NCBI RefSeq assembly: GCF_000334455.1 | Contig: NZ_BANX01000015.1 | Location: 62,001-126,000, forward strand | Origin: Gordonia soli NBRC 108243 | Lineage (GTDB): Bacteria > Actinomycetota > Actinomycetes > Mycobacteriales > Mycobacteriaceae | Direction of reading: 5' to 3' | Length of the DNA stretch: 64,000 nt | Part shown: positions 35,271-44,328 of the stretch, in pieces | Position numbering within the stretch: the stretch's first letter is position 1 | Layout of the letters: each line of letters starts with the position of its first letter | The notes under the pieces: model-generated | Databases searched by the model: none | Told to the model about the DNA's origin: nothing | Seen by the model: only the letters and a program-made list of their open reading frames with translations | Made by a program: the position numbers and the translations under genes

Positions 35271-35305
35271 TTGACATGTCGAATAGTCGACACTCAGTAT
35301 TGAGT
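35271..35305. promoter_or_regulatory. Two adjacent palindromes over the cysD / IclR-type divergent promoter
   Basis: TTGACA at 35271-35276 reads towards the regulator gene, with CAGTAT about 18 nt on as a possible -10. That would place the transcript start at or near the GTG, so the regulator mRNA may be leaderless. TGTCGA-ATAG-TCGACA (35277-35292) and ACTCA-GTAT-TGAGT (35292-35305) are perfect palindromes that cover this promoter. They are good candidates for autoregulation and sulfur control. Confidence 0.6.
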
Positions 35306-35307
35306 AT

Positions 35308-36252
35308 GTGACACACACGGTAGGCCAGGCTGCGACGGACAGTCAACAGACCGAGGCGACTCGTCCGTCGTCTCCCCCCACCGCTCGGGCGACCGCGATC
35401 ATCGAACTGCTCGCGGACCCGGGAACCGGCCCCCTCACCGTTGCGGAGATAGTGCGGGCAGTGGGCGTCTCACGCGCGACCGCGCACGCCATCCTCGGCG
35501 AGCTGAACAGCCGGGGCTGGGTCGTTCGTCATCCCATCGACGGCACTTACGGCATCGGGCCGGGCTTCCTCGTCGTGGCGAGGTCGGCGCAGGACGCCGA
35601 CCACCTGGGCCACTGGGCTGCCGCCGCGGTCCATCGACTCGTCGACGAACTGCGGATGCCGTGCTTCCTGGCACGCCGACTGTCGGCGGACACGATCACC
35701 GTTGTCGACTACGCGACACCGATCGGCATCGAGCGTGTCGGTTCCGACACCGGCCGGGGTTCCGAGCCCTGGATGGAGGCGGGGCGGCGAATCCGACTGC
35801 GCCCGCCGATCAGTCGTGAGTTCATCACCTGGGCGTCCGCCGATGTGCGTGCGGCCTGGATCGAACAGGCCCCGGCGTCGGCGCGCACCCGGCTGACCAT
35901 GGTTCTGGACGCCATCCGCGAGCGCGGCTACTCCATCGAACGGATGACCGACGACCACGCCGCGATGATCGACGCCCTCAGTTCACTCGACACCGTGTCG
36001 GACCGCCTCCGCACCCGGGTCGGAGATCTGCTCACCGAGCTGACCATCGTCGACTACCTACCGGACGAGTTGACCGGCGACGTCGCAGCGGTCACCGTCG
36101 GCGCCCCGGTGTTCGATGCCGCAGGCGAGATGGTCGCCGCCGTGGTCGCCTGCCCGAACCGGACGTTGCCTGCAGCAGAACTGATGGCGGTCGGCGATGC
36201 CGCACGTTCCGCCGCGGAGTCGGTGACCGCGCAGCTGGCCGCGGTGCCGTGA
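35308..36252 (+). CDS. IclR-type transcriptional regulator
   Basis: A 314-residue regulator with an N-terminal winged helix (LTVAEIVRAVGVSRATAHAILGELNSRGWVVRHP, about residues 45-80) followed by a GAF-like effector domain typical of IclR proteins. The C-terminus ends in VTAQLAAVP, and its stop codon falls inside the first unit of a 26-bp tandem repeat. It is divergent from cysD; the palindromes between the two suggest that it regulates sulfate activation or itself. The effector is unknown. Confidence 0.82.
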   Translation: MTHTVGQAATDSQQTEATRPSSPPTARATAIIELLADPGTGPLTVAEIVRAVGVSRATAHAILGELNSRGWVVRHPIDGTYGIGPGFLVVARSAQDADHLGHWAAAAVHRLVDELRMPCFLARRLSADTITVVDYATPIGIERVGSDTGRGSEPWMEAGRRIRLRPPISREFITWASADVRAAWIEQAPASARTRLTMVLDAIRERGYSIERMTDDHAAMIDALSSLDTVSDRLRTRVGDLLTELTIVDYLPDELTGDVAAVTVGAPVFDAAGEMVAAVVACPNRTLPAAELMAVGDAARSAAESVTAQLAAVP

Positions 36253-36344
36253 AGGGCGCTATCGCTGCGGTGCCGTGAAGGGCGCTATCGCTGCGGTGCC
36301 GTGAAAGGCGCTATCGCTGCCGGGCCGTGAAGGGCGCAATCGCC
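36241..36344. repeat. Four tandem copies of a 26-bp unit
   Basis: Units start at 36241, 36267, 36293 and 36319 and share GCCGTGAAGGGCGCTATCGC; the last is the most diverged. The first includes the stop codon of the IclR-type gene, so each later copy repeats that stop codon. The repeat sits in the short gap before the next membrane protein gene. Confidence 0.95.
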
Positions 36345-36382
36345 ACGGCATGCGCGCCGTGCGTACGTGTTAGAACTGGTCG

Positions 36383-36940
36383 ATGAGGTCGCTTCCCCGA
36401 CGCTGGTACCACCGCCTGGCTGAGCGACGCGACGGACCGCTGTCGGCGCATCGGGCCACTGCCCGCCTGTCGGCATACGTCTACGGCAACATCCTGGCGC
36501 TCGCCGCGGTCGTGGTCGCCACCCCGACCTCGGTGGAACACGGCACCGCGGTCGTCGTCGTGATCGGTACCGGGGTCACGACGTTCTTCGCACACGTCTT
36601 CGCGGAGTTCATCGCGCACGCAACGATTTCCGCCGACGACACGACACCTCACGAAGAACGACGACTGCTCGCGCTGGAGGAATTGCGCGATGCCGTGCCG
36701 ATCGCGTCGTCGGCGACGTTCCCTGCTTTGATCTTGTTGTCGGGCATGTTCGACATCCTCGAGTCCGGGTGGGCCGTGCTCATCGCCGGCGCGATCATCG
36801 TGGTGCGCATCGCCAGCGTGCCCTTGGTCGCCGAACGTGTGCGCGGCAATCCGCTCAGCCTGCGAGTCCTCGTCGCCGGGCTCGCCACTGCGGGAGTCGC
36901 CGCACTCGTCGTCTTGCTCAAGGTGCTGATCGGTCACTGA
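36383..36940 (+). CDS. Membrane protein of unknown function
   Basis: A 185-residue protein with a basic N-terminus and about four hydrophobic helices (roughly residues 33-50, 55-75, 110-145 and 158-183). A charged cytoplasmic loop (HEERRLLALEELRD) lies between helices two and three. The family is not recognised. It is monocistronic between the 26-bp repeat and the secreted protein gene. Confidence 0.65.
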   Translation: MRSLPRRWYHRLAERRDGPLSAHRATARLSAYVYGNILALAAVVVATPTSVEHGTAVVVVIGTGVTTFFAHVFAEFIAHATISADDTTPHEERRLLALEELRDAVPIASSATFPALILLSGMFDILESGWAVLIAGAIIVVRIASVPLVAERVRGNPLSLRVLVAGLATAGVAALVVLLKVLIGH

Positions 36941-37049
36941 CTTCGTCGATCCGACCCGCCATCGAGCGACAAATCCCCTGCACACGCGATTCGTTTGCGA
37001 TACGAATGGACCACCGAGATCGCCACGACACACGCCACGAGAGGGAAAG

Positions 37050-37526
37050 ATGCTCCGATCGATCCGCACCACCGCCATCGCCACCATGGCCGCGGCCACC
37101 GTCGCCGCCGGCCTCGGAGCAGTCGGTGCTGCGCCGGCATCCGCCGAGACCGTTGCCCCCTTGAGCCGCTGCTGGGGTGTCAGCCCCAACATCGTCGACC
37201 AACCGTTCAGTGTCGCCCGACTCTTCCTCGAACCCGACGGTGCCGGCCGTGTCATCGCCCGGGTCCGTGACGTCTCGTCACTGTGGGCTCTGTTGTCGCC
37301 GGCGGCCGGCTACGACTCCGTCGGGCGACTCGACTGGCACAACGTCTCCAACGGCCGCAAAGGAACCGCGATCGACACCGCGCGCATCGGTGGATACGTC
37401 AACGGGCAGCAGTTCCGTCTCGCCACCGGCGCAGGCACGGTTCGGGTCACTTACAGCGCGGTCAACCGGAACGCCCTCTGGGCGATCCCGAGCACGTCCT
37501 GCGGTGGGACGCTCACCGTGCGCTGA
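37050..37526 (+). CDS. Secreted protein of unknown function
   Basis: A 158-residue protein with a clear Sec signal peptide. The cleavage site ASA-ET predicts a mature start after residue 32. The mature domain is beta-rich with two cysteines (SRCWG and TSCGG), which probably form a disulfide. A GAGGGAAAG ribosome site precedes the ATG, and a strong hairpin follows the stop. No family motif is recognised. Confidence 0.72.
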   Translation: MLRSIRTTAIATMAAATVAAGLGAVGAAPASAETVAPLSRCWGVSPNIVDQPFSVARLFLEPDGAGRVIARVRDVSSLWALLSPAAGYDSVGRLDWHNVSNGRKGTAIDTARIGGYVNGQQFRLATGAGTVRVTYSAVNRNALWAIPSTSCGGTLTVR

Positions 37527-37553
37527 CCGGCCTGCCCACCATTCGCGATCCGA

Positions 37554-37593
37554 ACTCCCGTGTGCGAGTGACGTTCCGCTCGCACACGGGAGT
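37554..37593. terminator. Strong terminator hairpin
   Basis: A perfect 15-bp inverted repeat (ACTCCCGTGTGCGAG and complement) with a 10-nt loop lies 28 nt after the secreted protein gene. It has no U-tract, but the stem length and position make termination likely. Confidence 0.8.
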
Positions 37594-37717
37594 CCTGCTC
37601 GCATATCACTCGACCCCGCGACCTGACAGATGTCATCCATCGGACCATCGGGAAGTCATGGTCGATCGATGACCGTGCGTACTGCCGGATCGCCCCTGTG
37701 GAACGCAGGGTGGAGAC

Positions 37718-39682
37718 ATGACCACAGAAATCGCACCGACACCGCAGACATCCGCATCGACACTGATCCCCCTCACCGACTTCTTCGACTCACCGACACG
37801 CATCGGCGCGGTCATCTCTCCAGACGGCAGCCGGTACGCCTTCCTCGCGCCGTGGCACAACCGACTCAACGTGTGGATCCAGGATCTGGACTCCGACGCC
37901 GAACCCCACTGTGTCACCGCCGACGACAACCGCAGCGTCTCGCGCTTCCGGTGGACCGACGATCCGCGATGGCTGCTGTACCAGCAGGACTCGAACGGGG
38001 ACGAGAACTGGCACGTGTACCGCGTCGACCTCGACGACCCTGCCGCCCCCGCGGTCGACCTCACCCCGTTCCCGGGCGCGCGCACAATGAGTCTCGAGAA
38101 GTCACAGGTCACGCCGGGTGCGATGACGCTGCTGCTCAACGCACGCAACGCCGCCGAGTTCGACCTGTACGAGCTCGACGTGGCTTCCGGCGAGCTCACC
38201 GTGCTCGCCGAGACGACCGAGCCGGGCGGCAGCTGGGTACAAGGACGCGACGGCGACCTGCTCTGGAACGGCATCACCGCCGACGGCGACTGGCAGCTGT
38301 CGCGCCGTGACGCCGAGACCGGAGATCTCGCCCTGCTCACCTCCGTCCCGGGCATCGACCACCCGATGGGTGTGACACCGATGCAGATCACCCCCGACGG
38401 CACCGGCATGTGGATGGAGTCCCTCCGCGGAACGGATCTTCCCCGACTCGTCCGCCTCGACCTGACGACCGGCGAGGAGACGGAGGTCGACAGTCATCCG
38501 ACGCTCAGCCTCGACTCGACGCGCCGCGCGGTCACCGAGACCTCGTCCCCGCTCATCCTGGATCGGGCGACCGGCGACCTGCTCGGCGTCCGGTACCTCG
38601 GTGAACGACAGGTCATCCACGCTCTCGACCCCCGCTTCGCCGACATCCTGGCGAATCTGGAGAAGTTGTCGGACGGCGACGTCGGCGAGTTGTCGTCCGA
38701 CACCAGCGGAGAGAAGTGGATCGTGAGCTTCGTCCACGACCGCGATCCCGGCGCCACGTGGCTCTACGACCACGCGACCGGTGCGAGCCGACTCCTGTTC
38801 CGCCCGTTCCCGCACCTGGATCCGTCGGCACTGAGTCCGATGAGGCCGGTGACCATCCCCGCCCGCGACGGCCTGGACCTCCCGTCGTATCTGACCCTGC
38901 CGTCCGACATCCCGGCCCCGGAGGACATCCAGAGTACGGTCGACCTCGACGAGCGGCTCCCCCTGGTGGTCCTCGTGCACGGCGGCCCCTGGTACCGCGA
39001 CGCCTGGAACTACAGCCCCATCGTCCAGCTGCTCGCGAACCGCGGCTACGCGGTCCTGCAGGTGAATTTCCGAGGATCGATCGGATACGGCAAGGCGCAC
39101 ATGCAAGCCGCCATCGGTGAATTCGCCGGCAAGATGCACGACGACCTGATAGACAGTGTCGACTGGGCGGTCGATCACGGCTACGTCGACCGCGAACGCG
39201 TCGCGATCTTCGGCGGCTCCTACGGCGGTTACGCGGCACTGGTCGGCGCCGCATTCACCCCCGACGTGTTCGCCGCCGCGATCGACTACGTCGGTATCTC
39301 CAACCTGGCCAACCTGATCCGGACCCAACCGGTGTTCGTGCGGCCGGCGTTCGTCAACACCTGGTTCCGCTACATCGGTGACCCCGACGATCCGAAGGGT
39401 GCGGCCGAGGTCGATGCCCGCTCACCGATCAACCGGGTCGACGACATCCGCAATCCTCTCCTGGTGGCCCAGGGCGCCAACGACGTCCGCGTAGTCCGTG
39501 AGGAGTCGGACCTCATCGTCGAGGCCCTGCGTGAACGCGAGGTCGAGGTCGAATACCTGGTCTTCGACGACGAAGGACACGGATTCGTGAACCCGGAGAA
39601 CAGCATCGCCTTCTACCGGGCGTCGGAACGATTCCTGGCACGCCACCTCGGCGGCCGACAGGAAGACGGACCGCAGAGCTGA
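37718..39682 (+). CDS. S9-family prolyl oligopeptidase-like peptidase
   Basis: A 654-residue serine peptidase with an N-terminal beta-propeller (about residues 20-370) and a C-terminal alpha/beta-hydrolase. The catalytic triad is visible: Ser501 in GGSYGGYAA, Asp589 in QGANDVRV and His621 in DEGHGF. The oxyanion region HGGPWYRD precedes it. There is no signal peptide, so it is probably cytosolic and degrades short peptides, preferring Pro or Ala sites. A bidirectional terminator separates it from the convergent response regulator gene. Confidence 0.92.
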   Translation: MTTEIAPTPQTSASTLIPLTDFFDSPTRIGAVISPDGSRYAFLAPWHNRLNVWIQDLDSDAEPHCVTADDNRSVSRFRWTDDPRWLLYQQDSNGDENWHVYRVDLDDPAAPAVDLTPFPGARTMSLEKSQVTPGAMTLLLNARNAAEFDLYELDVASGELTVLAETTEPGGSWVQGRDGDLLWNGITADGDWQLSRRDAETGDLALLTSVPGIDHPMGVTPMQITPDGTGMWMESLRGTDLPRLVRLDLTTGEETEVDSHPTLSLDSTRRAVTETSSPLILDRATGDLLGVRYLGERQVIHALDPRFADILANLEKLSDGDVGELSSDTSGEKWIVSFVHDRDPGATWLYDHATGASRLLFRPFPHLDPSALSPMRPVTIPARDGLDLPSYLTLPSDIPAPEDIQSTVDLDERLPLVVLVHGGPWYRDAWNYSPIVQLLANRGYAVLQVNFRGSIGYGKAHMQAAIGEFAGKMHDDLIDSVDWAVDHGYVDRERVAIFGGSYGGYAALVGAAFTPDVFAAAIDYVGISNLANLIRTQPVFVRPAFVNTWFRYIGDPDDPKGAAEVDARSPINRVDDIRNPLLVAQGANDVRVVREESDLIVEALREREVEVEYLVFDDEGHGFVNPENSIAFYRASERFLARHLGGRQEDGPQS

Positions 39683-39712
39683 TCGCTCGGCATCTCGGTC
39701 CGCAACGACAAC

Positions 39713-39764
39713 GCCCCGGGTTCGTTCGTCCGCTCCGACACGGAGTGGACGGACGGCCCGGGGC
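39713..39764. terminator. Bidirectional terminator between peptidase and response regulator
   Basis: 8-bp arms GCCCCGGG and CCCGGGGC enclose a further imperfect stem (CGTCC...GGACG). CTCCTTCTC follows on the plus strand. It lies between the ends of two convergent genes. Confidence 0.75.
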
Positions 39765-39794
39765 TCCTTCTCTGCCCACCGACCGGTGCGGGCG

Positions 39795-40415
39795 TCAGAT
39801 CCAGCCGAGCTCTCGCGCCTTGAGTGCGGCCTCGTATCTGTTGGACGCGTTGAGTTTCGCCATCGCGGACGACAGGTAGTTCCGAGTCGTCCCCGCCGAC
39901 AGGTGCGCACGCTTGGCGATCTCGTCGACGGACGCACCGTCGATGGCGTACTCCAACACGTCGGCCTCGCGGGCGGTCAGTACCGAGTCGCCCGCACTGA
40001 TCGCCTCGGTCGCGAGTTCCGGGTCGATGTAGCGGCCACCGCCGTGCACCTTGGTGATCACCTCGGCGAGCGTCGTCGCGGGGGTGGTCTTGGGCAAAAA
40101 CCCACGCACCCCGGCGGTCAGCGCGCGCTTCAGATAACCCGGCCTGCCGTGACTGGTCACGATCACGACCCCGGCGTCCGGGGTCGACGCCAGGATCTCG
40201 ACTGCGGTGTCGATGCCGTCCATCCCGCCCATCTGCAGGTCGATGACGGCGACCCCGGTCGGCTCACCGTCGTCGACGCGTCGGCGCCACAGGGCAACCA
40301 GCTCTTCGCCGGAGTCGACGTGGGCGACGACCTCGATCTGTTCCTCCAGGTCGAGCATCGTGGCCAAGGCCGTCCGGATCAGAGTCTCGTCATCGGCCAA
40401 CAACACCGGGATCAT
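39795..40415 (-). CDS. NarL/LuxR-type response regulator
   Basis: A 206-residue response regulator. The receiver domain has the phospho-acceptor Asp59 in VAVIDLQMGGMDG, acidic residues ADDE at 7-10 and the conserved Lys in FLPKTT. The C-terminal LuxR-type helix-turn-helix is LTAREADVLEYAIDGASVDEIAKRAHLSAGTTRNYLS. The ATG overlaps the sensor kinase stop, so the pair is cotranslated with the ABC exporter genes, which it probably regulates. Confidence 0.94.
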   Translation of the reverse strand: MIPVLLADDETLIRTALATMLDLEEQIEVVAHVDSGEELVALWRRRVDDGEPTGVAVIDLQMGGMDGIDTAVEILASTPDAGVVIVTSHGRPGYLKRALTAGVRGFLPKTTPATTLAEVITKVHGGGRYIDPELATEAISAGDSVLTAREADVLEYAIDGASVDEIAKRAHLSAGTTRNYLSSAMAKLNASNRYEAALKARELGWI

Positions 40416-41569
40416 GCTTTCTCCCATCGGATCTGCAGCGTGAATGTGTCGCCCGCGGTGGCGATGTCCAGCTCGGCCCCCACTGCACCGAGACGCTCGT
40501 CCAATCCTCGCAGACCCGAGCTCAGCTCCCCCGACGACGGGATCGACGCGTCGGCAGCGCCGTCGTTGGTCAGCGTCATCGCAGCGGTGCCGAGGGTGAG
40601 GCGGGCGTACGACGCCGACGAATGCTTGACGATGTTGGTTGTTCCTTCGCGGACGACCCATGCCGCGACCTCATGGAATCGAGCGGGCACCTGCTGCGGG
40701 TCACCTTCGACGTCCAACCGACAGCCGGCGGCCGAGAGCAGCGATCGGGCACCCGCCACCTCGCCGGTGAGATCGATGTCGCGATAGCCGCGCACCAGAG
40801 CGCGCATCTGATCCATCGACTCGACGGCGAGCGTCTTGATCTCGTCGATCTCATCGACCGCGCGGTCGGTCGCACCGGCACGCAGCAGGGTGCCCGCCAG
40901 TTCACTCTTCACCGCGATCGCCGAGAAGCCGCGCCCGACGACGTCGTGCAGGTCACGTGAGAACCGGAGTCGCTCCTCCGCGACCCGGAGCCGCGCTTCG
41001 ACCGTCTTGGCGCGCTCGAGTTCGTCGATCATCCGCAGCCCCCACAGGGTCAGCAGGGTCGTCGCGACCATCACGATCCCGATACCAAGGGTGTAACCGA
41101 CCAGCTGCAGCACGCCCCGCGGCGATGCGCCGAAGGCGGCCCCGGTCACGAGACCGACCGCGAGCAGGACCCACCACCGATGGCGCAGGAAGGGCACCAC
41201 CGAGATGCCGGCCAGGAACACGATGTACACGCCGGTCTGGCGTGCGGCGGCAACATCGGACTCGATGGACGACACACGGCTGAGCACCGCGGCCGCCACC
41301 CAGATCGTGGCGAGCATCGCGACGGCGGTGGGCAACGCCCACCGCCGTATCCGTGCATCGGTCAGGCTGGCTATCTCGGGTTGGGCCTCCAACGCGAGCA
41401 CCGCCGCGATCCCGCCGAGGATGAGGCCGACCATCGCAAAGGGCTTCGGCGCCGCGGTCGCCAACACCACCGTCACCACCGCGACGACCACCTGCAGGGT
41501 GACCCGCGAGTAGAAGCGATACCGCTGCGGACCGGACAGGCCCCGCCACCAGGCGACGGCTGTCGTCAC
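40412..41569 (-). CDS. Sensor histidine kinase (HisKA_3 type)
   Basis: A 385-residue membrane kinase paired with the downstream response regulator. Five or six hydrophobic helices fill residues 22-178. The phosphorylatable His208 lies in FSRDLHDVVGRGFSAIAVK. The HATPase region ends with the GLRGLDERLGAVG glycine motif. The GTG start overlaps the permease stop by 4 nt, chosen over an upstream ATG that would overlap the permease gene by 60 nt. It has no large extracellular domain, so it probably senses a membrane signal, perhaps a lipophilic toxin or the exporter itself. Confidence 0.92.
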   Translation of the reverse strand: MTTAVAWWRGLSGPQRYRFYSRVTLQVVVAVVTVVLATAAPKPFAMVGLILGGIAAVLALEAQPEIASLTDARIRRWALPTAVAMLATIWVAAAVLSRVSSIESDVAAARQTGVYIVFLAGISVVPFLRHRWWVLLAVGLVTGAAFGASPRGVLQLVGYTLGIGIVMVATTLLTLWGLRMIDELERAKTVEARLRVAEERLRFSRDLHDVVGRGFSAIAVKSELAGTLLRAGATDRAVDEIDEIKTLAVESMDQMRALVRGYRDIDLTGEVAGARSLLSAAGCRLDVEGDPQQVPARFHEVAAWVVREGTTNIVKHSSASYARLTLGTAAMTLTNDGAADASIPSSGELSSGLRGLDERLGAVGAELDIATAGDTFTLQIRWEKA

Positions 41570-42384
41570 CCCCGGTCGTCCCACCGAAAGGTCCGAGCGG
41601 TCAACGCCAGCGCCAGAACGGTCCATACCGCCAGTGTCGCAAGCGGCGCGCCCATCGCGCCGAACACGCCCGCCGCGTCGAGCACTGCGGTCGATTCCGG
41701 AGCGATGGCGGTACGTCCCGTGGAACCGAGTGCGATCAGATCGGAGATCGCCGCGAACGGCGTGCGATCGGCGATGTCGGAGAGTTGCTCGGGCAGCACC
41801 GACCGTATCGACCCGAGACCGACCATCGCGAGCATCATCACCGGCAACGAGGTGATCTGGGCCGCTTCGGCATTGCGGGTGATCCCGCTGGTCGCCAACG
41901 CCAACACCGAGAACAGCACCACCCCGGCGACCATCGCCACGACGATGGGCACCGCGTTCACCGGCGCAGGTGCGCCCAGACCGTAGACGACCGCCGCGAT
42001 CGCCACCGACCCGACGACGGTGAGCAGCGCGCCGGGCACCCCCGGCGCGATCTGGATCTGACGGTCGGTGGCCTCACCGGTGCGCAGTCGCTTGAGCACG
42101 CCCTCACCGCGCCGGGTCGTCACCATCGACAGCACCGAGTAGTACTGCACGAACAGCAGTGCGACCAGAGCGAACATCTCGAGGGTCGTCGCAGCCACCG
42201 TCGCGGTGGACCCGGCATCGCGACGGGCGATCACGAACGTCACGAGCGGTAGTCCGATCGGGAACAACGTCCCCATCGCGACCAGGGTCTTGTTGCGCCA
42301 GAACTGGCGGAACTCGGCGGTCGCCAACGCACGCAACGGGTGTCGACGATGGGTGACGGTCGCCCCGCCGGCGTGCGCGGTCAT
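41566..42384 (-). CDS. ABC-2 type exporter permease
   Basis: A 272-residue membrane subunit with about six helices, starting LRALATAEFRQFWRNKTLVAMGTLFPIGLPL, which is typical of ABC-2 permeases of the drug/antibiotic efflux group. Start and stop both overlap neighbours by 4 nt. It should form a heteromeric or homodimeric exporter with the upstream ATPase. The substrate is unknown, possibly an antimicrobial. Confidence 0.88.
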   Translation of the reverse strand: MTAHAGGATVTHRRHPLRALATAEFRQFWRNKTLVAMGTLFPIGLPLVTFVIARRDAGSTATVAATTLEMFALVALLFVQYYSVLSMVTTRRGEGVLKRLRTGEATDRQIQIAPGVPGALLTVVGSVAIAAVVYGLGAPAPVNAVPIVVAMVAGVVLFSVLALATSGITRNAEAAQITSLPVMMLAMVGLGSIRSVLPEQLSDIADRTPFAAISDLIALGSTGRTAIAPESTAVLDAAGVFGAMGAPLATLAVWTVLALALTARTFRWDDRG

Positions 42385-43379
42385 GCCGACATCCCCGTCG
42401 TCGCCGACGCGATGGAGCGCGCCGGGCGGCCCGCGGCGTCGTCGACCGGTGACGCCGGTCGATGTGCCGATGCGGAATCTGCGATGTCGAGGAACACCGA
42501 CTCCAGTGACGCGGAACGTGCCTCGAGACCGGTCAGCGGGACCCGGTGCCGCCGCGACCACTCGAGCAGCTCGTACAGATGTCGGGTGAGTTCGTGGGTG
42601 TGGACCGTGACGCGCGCGGTCGGCTCGACGGAGGCGCCCACGAGGTCCGGAAGCACCAGACCGGGGTGATCGAAGACGATGCGCGACGGATGGCCGCCGA
42701 CGATCTCCGCAAGGCTCCCCTCACGGGCGATGCGTCCGCGGTGCATGATCGCGATCCGATCGGCCAACTCCTCGGCCTCGTCGAGATAATGCGTGGTGAG
42801 GACCATGGTGACACCGGATCTCTTGAGGTCGGCGAGCAGATCCCAGGTGTCCCGGCGACTCTCCGGGTCGAGACCGGTGGTCGGCTCGTCGAGGAACAGC
42901 AGCCGTGGACGCCCGAGCAGTGCGCAGGCGAGGTCCACCCGGCGCTGCTCTCCGCCCGACAGCGACCCGACCCGCACCCGGACCCGGTCGGTCAGACGCA
43001 CCTTGTCGAGGACGTCGGCGACCGTCGTCGGCTGCGAACACGTCCCCCGCCACATCTCGAGCGTCTCACCGACGGTGAGATCGGCCGGCAGGCCACCGGA
43101 TTGGAGCATGATGCCGATGTCGGGCCGGACGCGGTCCCGCTCCCGCAGGGGATCGAGGCCGAAGACGCTGACCGATCCAGAGGTGGGCGCGACGAGCCCT
43201 TCCAGCAGATCGAATGTGGAGGTCTTGCCCGCACCGTTGGTTCCGAGAAGAGCGAACACCTCCCCGTCGGCGATGTCGAGATCGACCCCGGCGACCGCCT
43301 CGTGGGCGTCGGCGCCGCGGCCGTACACCCGGCGCAGTCCCCGTGCGGAGATCACGGTGGTGGAGCTGGTGTTGTCCAT
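42381..43379 (-). CDS. ABC exporter ATP-binding protein (DrrA-like)
   Basis: A 332-residue ATPase. Walker A is GTNGAGKTS, the Q-loop region is IGIMLQSGG, the signature is LSGGEQRRVDLA, Walker B is LLFLDEP and the H-loop is TTHYLDEAEEL. A C-terminal extension of about 100 residues is typical of the daunorubicin-type (DrrA) group. It is the first gene of a four-gene operon (ATPase, permease, kinase, regulator) with 4-nt overlaps throughout. The upstream side is divergent from the GPP34 gene. Confidence 0.93.
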   Translation of the reverse strand: MDNTSSTTVISARGLRRVYGRGADAHEAVAGVDLDIADGEVFALLGTNGAGKTSTFDLLEGLVAPTSGSVSVFGLDPLRERDRVRPDIGIMLQSGGLPADLTVGETLEMWRGTCSQPTTVADVLDKVRLTDRVRVRVGSLSGGEQRRVDLACALLGRPRLLFLDEPTTGLDPESRRDTWDLLADLKRSGVTMVLTTHYLDEAEELADRIAIMHRGRIAREGSLAEIVGGHPSRIVFDHPGLVLPDLVGASVEPTARVTVHTHELTRHLYELLEWSRRHRVPLTGLEARSASLESVFLDIADSASAHRPASPVDDAAGRPARSIASATTGMSA

Positions 43380-43555
43380 GCACTCCAGCCTCGCCGCGCG
43401 ATCCGCTCGCCGGTAGTGCCGTCGATCATCGACCGGCCGTGTGGATCTCATGGATGCGTGATGACATCTGTCATGCCCGGGCCATGACGGCAGCAGCGCG
43501 CTTCGGTGACACCCTGCACTACCGGCCGAGGGGCAGCACGGATCACCATGGACAC

Positions 43556-44272
43556 ATGACCGCACGACGAGCAGACGAGACCTCCGACCCCGAACCGCTG
43601 ATCGTCGAGGACGTCCTGCTGATGCTCCTCGATGACGCCTCCGGCACCATCGCGGGAGAGGGCACACTGATGTACCCCCTCGGTGGCGCCGTACTGGTCG
43701 AACTCGGCCTCCGCGGCGCGGTCGAGATCGACCCCGGACGGGGTCTGACCGGTGCCCGGATCTCCGCCGTCGCCGATGCCGAGCCGTCCGACCCGATCCT
43801 GGCGACGGCGTATCGCACCATCGCCGACCGCCCGCGCGGCATCCAGACGCTCTTGATCACCGTCGGTTCCGATCTCCGCGCGAAAGTGCTCGACCGACTC
43901 GTCGATCGGGGGCTGATCCGCCGTGAGCGCCGGAGGATGCTCGGCATCATCCCCTCGACCCGACACCTGCCCGCCGACGCGGCCTACGAGTCCGCGCTCC
44001 AGCAACGCCTCCGCGCCGTACTCGAAGACGGCGCCACGCCGGACCCGCGTACCGCGGCCGTCGCCGCGCTGCTGTCGTCGAGCGGTGTCCTCTCGCATCT
44101 GGACCCCACCATCCGATGGTCGGGTGATGTCCACCGCCGCGGCAAGGCCCTGGAGAAGGGCGATTGGGGTGCCGAGGCCGTCAACGAAGCCATGGTGCGC
44201 ACGGCCGCCGGGATCGCGGCGGCCGCCATCGCGGTGTCAGTGACGGCGGCGGGAACCGTGAGCGGCTCCTGA
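43556..44272 (+). CDS. GPP34 (Golgi phosphoprotein 3-like) domain protein
   Basis: A 238-residue protein of the GPP34 family, which in eukaryotes binds phosphatidylinositol-4-phosphate. Bacterial members are of unknown role. Visible family features are EDVLLMLLDDASG at the N-terminus, GGAVLVELGLRGAVEID, and the basic stretch VDRGLIRRERRRMLGIIPSTRHLP. The C-terminal AAGIAAAAIAV is hydrophobic and may associate with the membrane. The ATG start excludes codons that overlap the ABC promoter region. Confidence 0.85.
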   Translation: MTARRADETSDPEPLIVEDVLLMLLDDASGTIAGEGTLMYPLGGAVLVELGLRGAVEIDPGRGLTGARISAVADAEPSDPILATAYRTIADRPRGIQTLLITVGSDLRAKVLDRLVDRGLIRRERRRMLGIIPSTRHLPADAAYESALQQRLRAVLEDGATPDPRTAAVAALLSSSGVLSHLDPTIRWSGDVHRRGKALEKGDWGAEAVNEAMVRTAAGIAAAAIAVSVTAAGTVSGS

Positions 44273-44297
44273 CCGCGCGGCGGCGCCCTGCCTACCA

Positions 44298-44311
44298 ACC
44301 AAGCACTTGCT
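44298..44311. promoter_or_regulatory. KstR2-type operator
   Basis: ACCAAGCACTTGCT matches the KstR2 consensus AnCAAGnnCTTGnT at every fixed position. It ends 17 nt before the ATG of the crotonase-fold gene, and TAGGTT right after it could be a -10 element. KstR2 represses steroid C/D-ring (HIP) catabolic genes in mycobacteria and relatives. Confidence 0.8.
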
Positions 44312-44328
44312 AGGTTACCCTCGAACCC

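Noticed and set aside
36311-37255. 314-residue minus-strand frame
   Set aside because: It is antisense to the membrane protein gene at 36383-36940 and owes its end to the 26-bp repeat.
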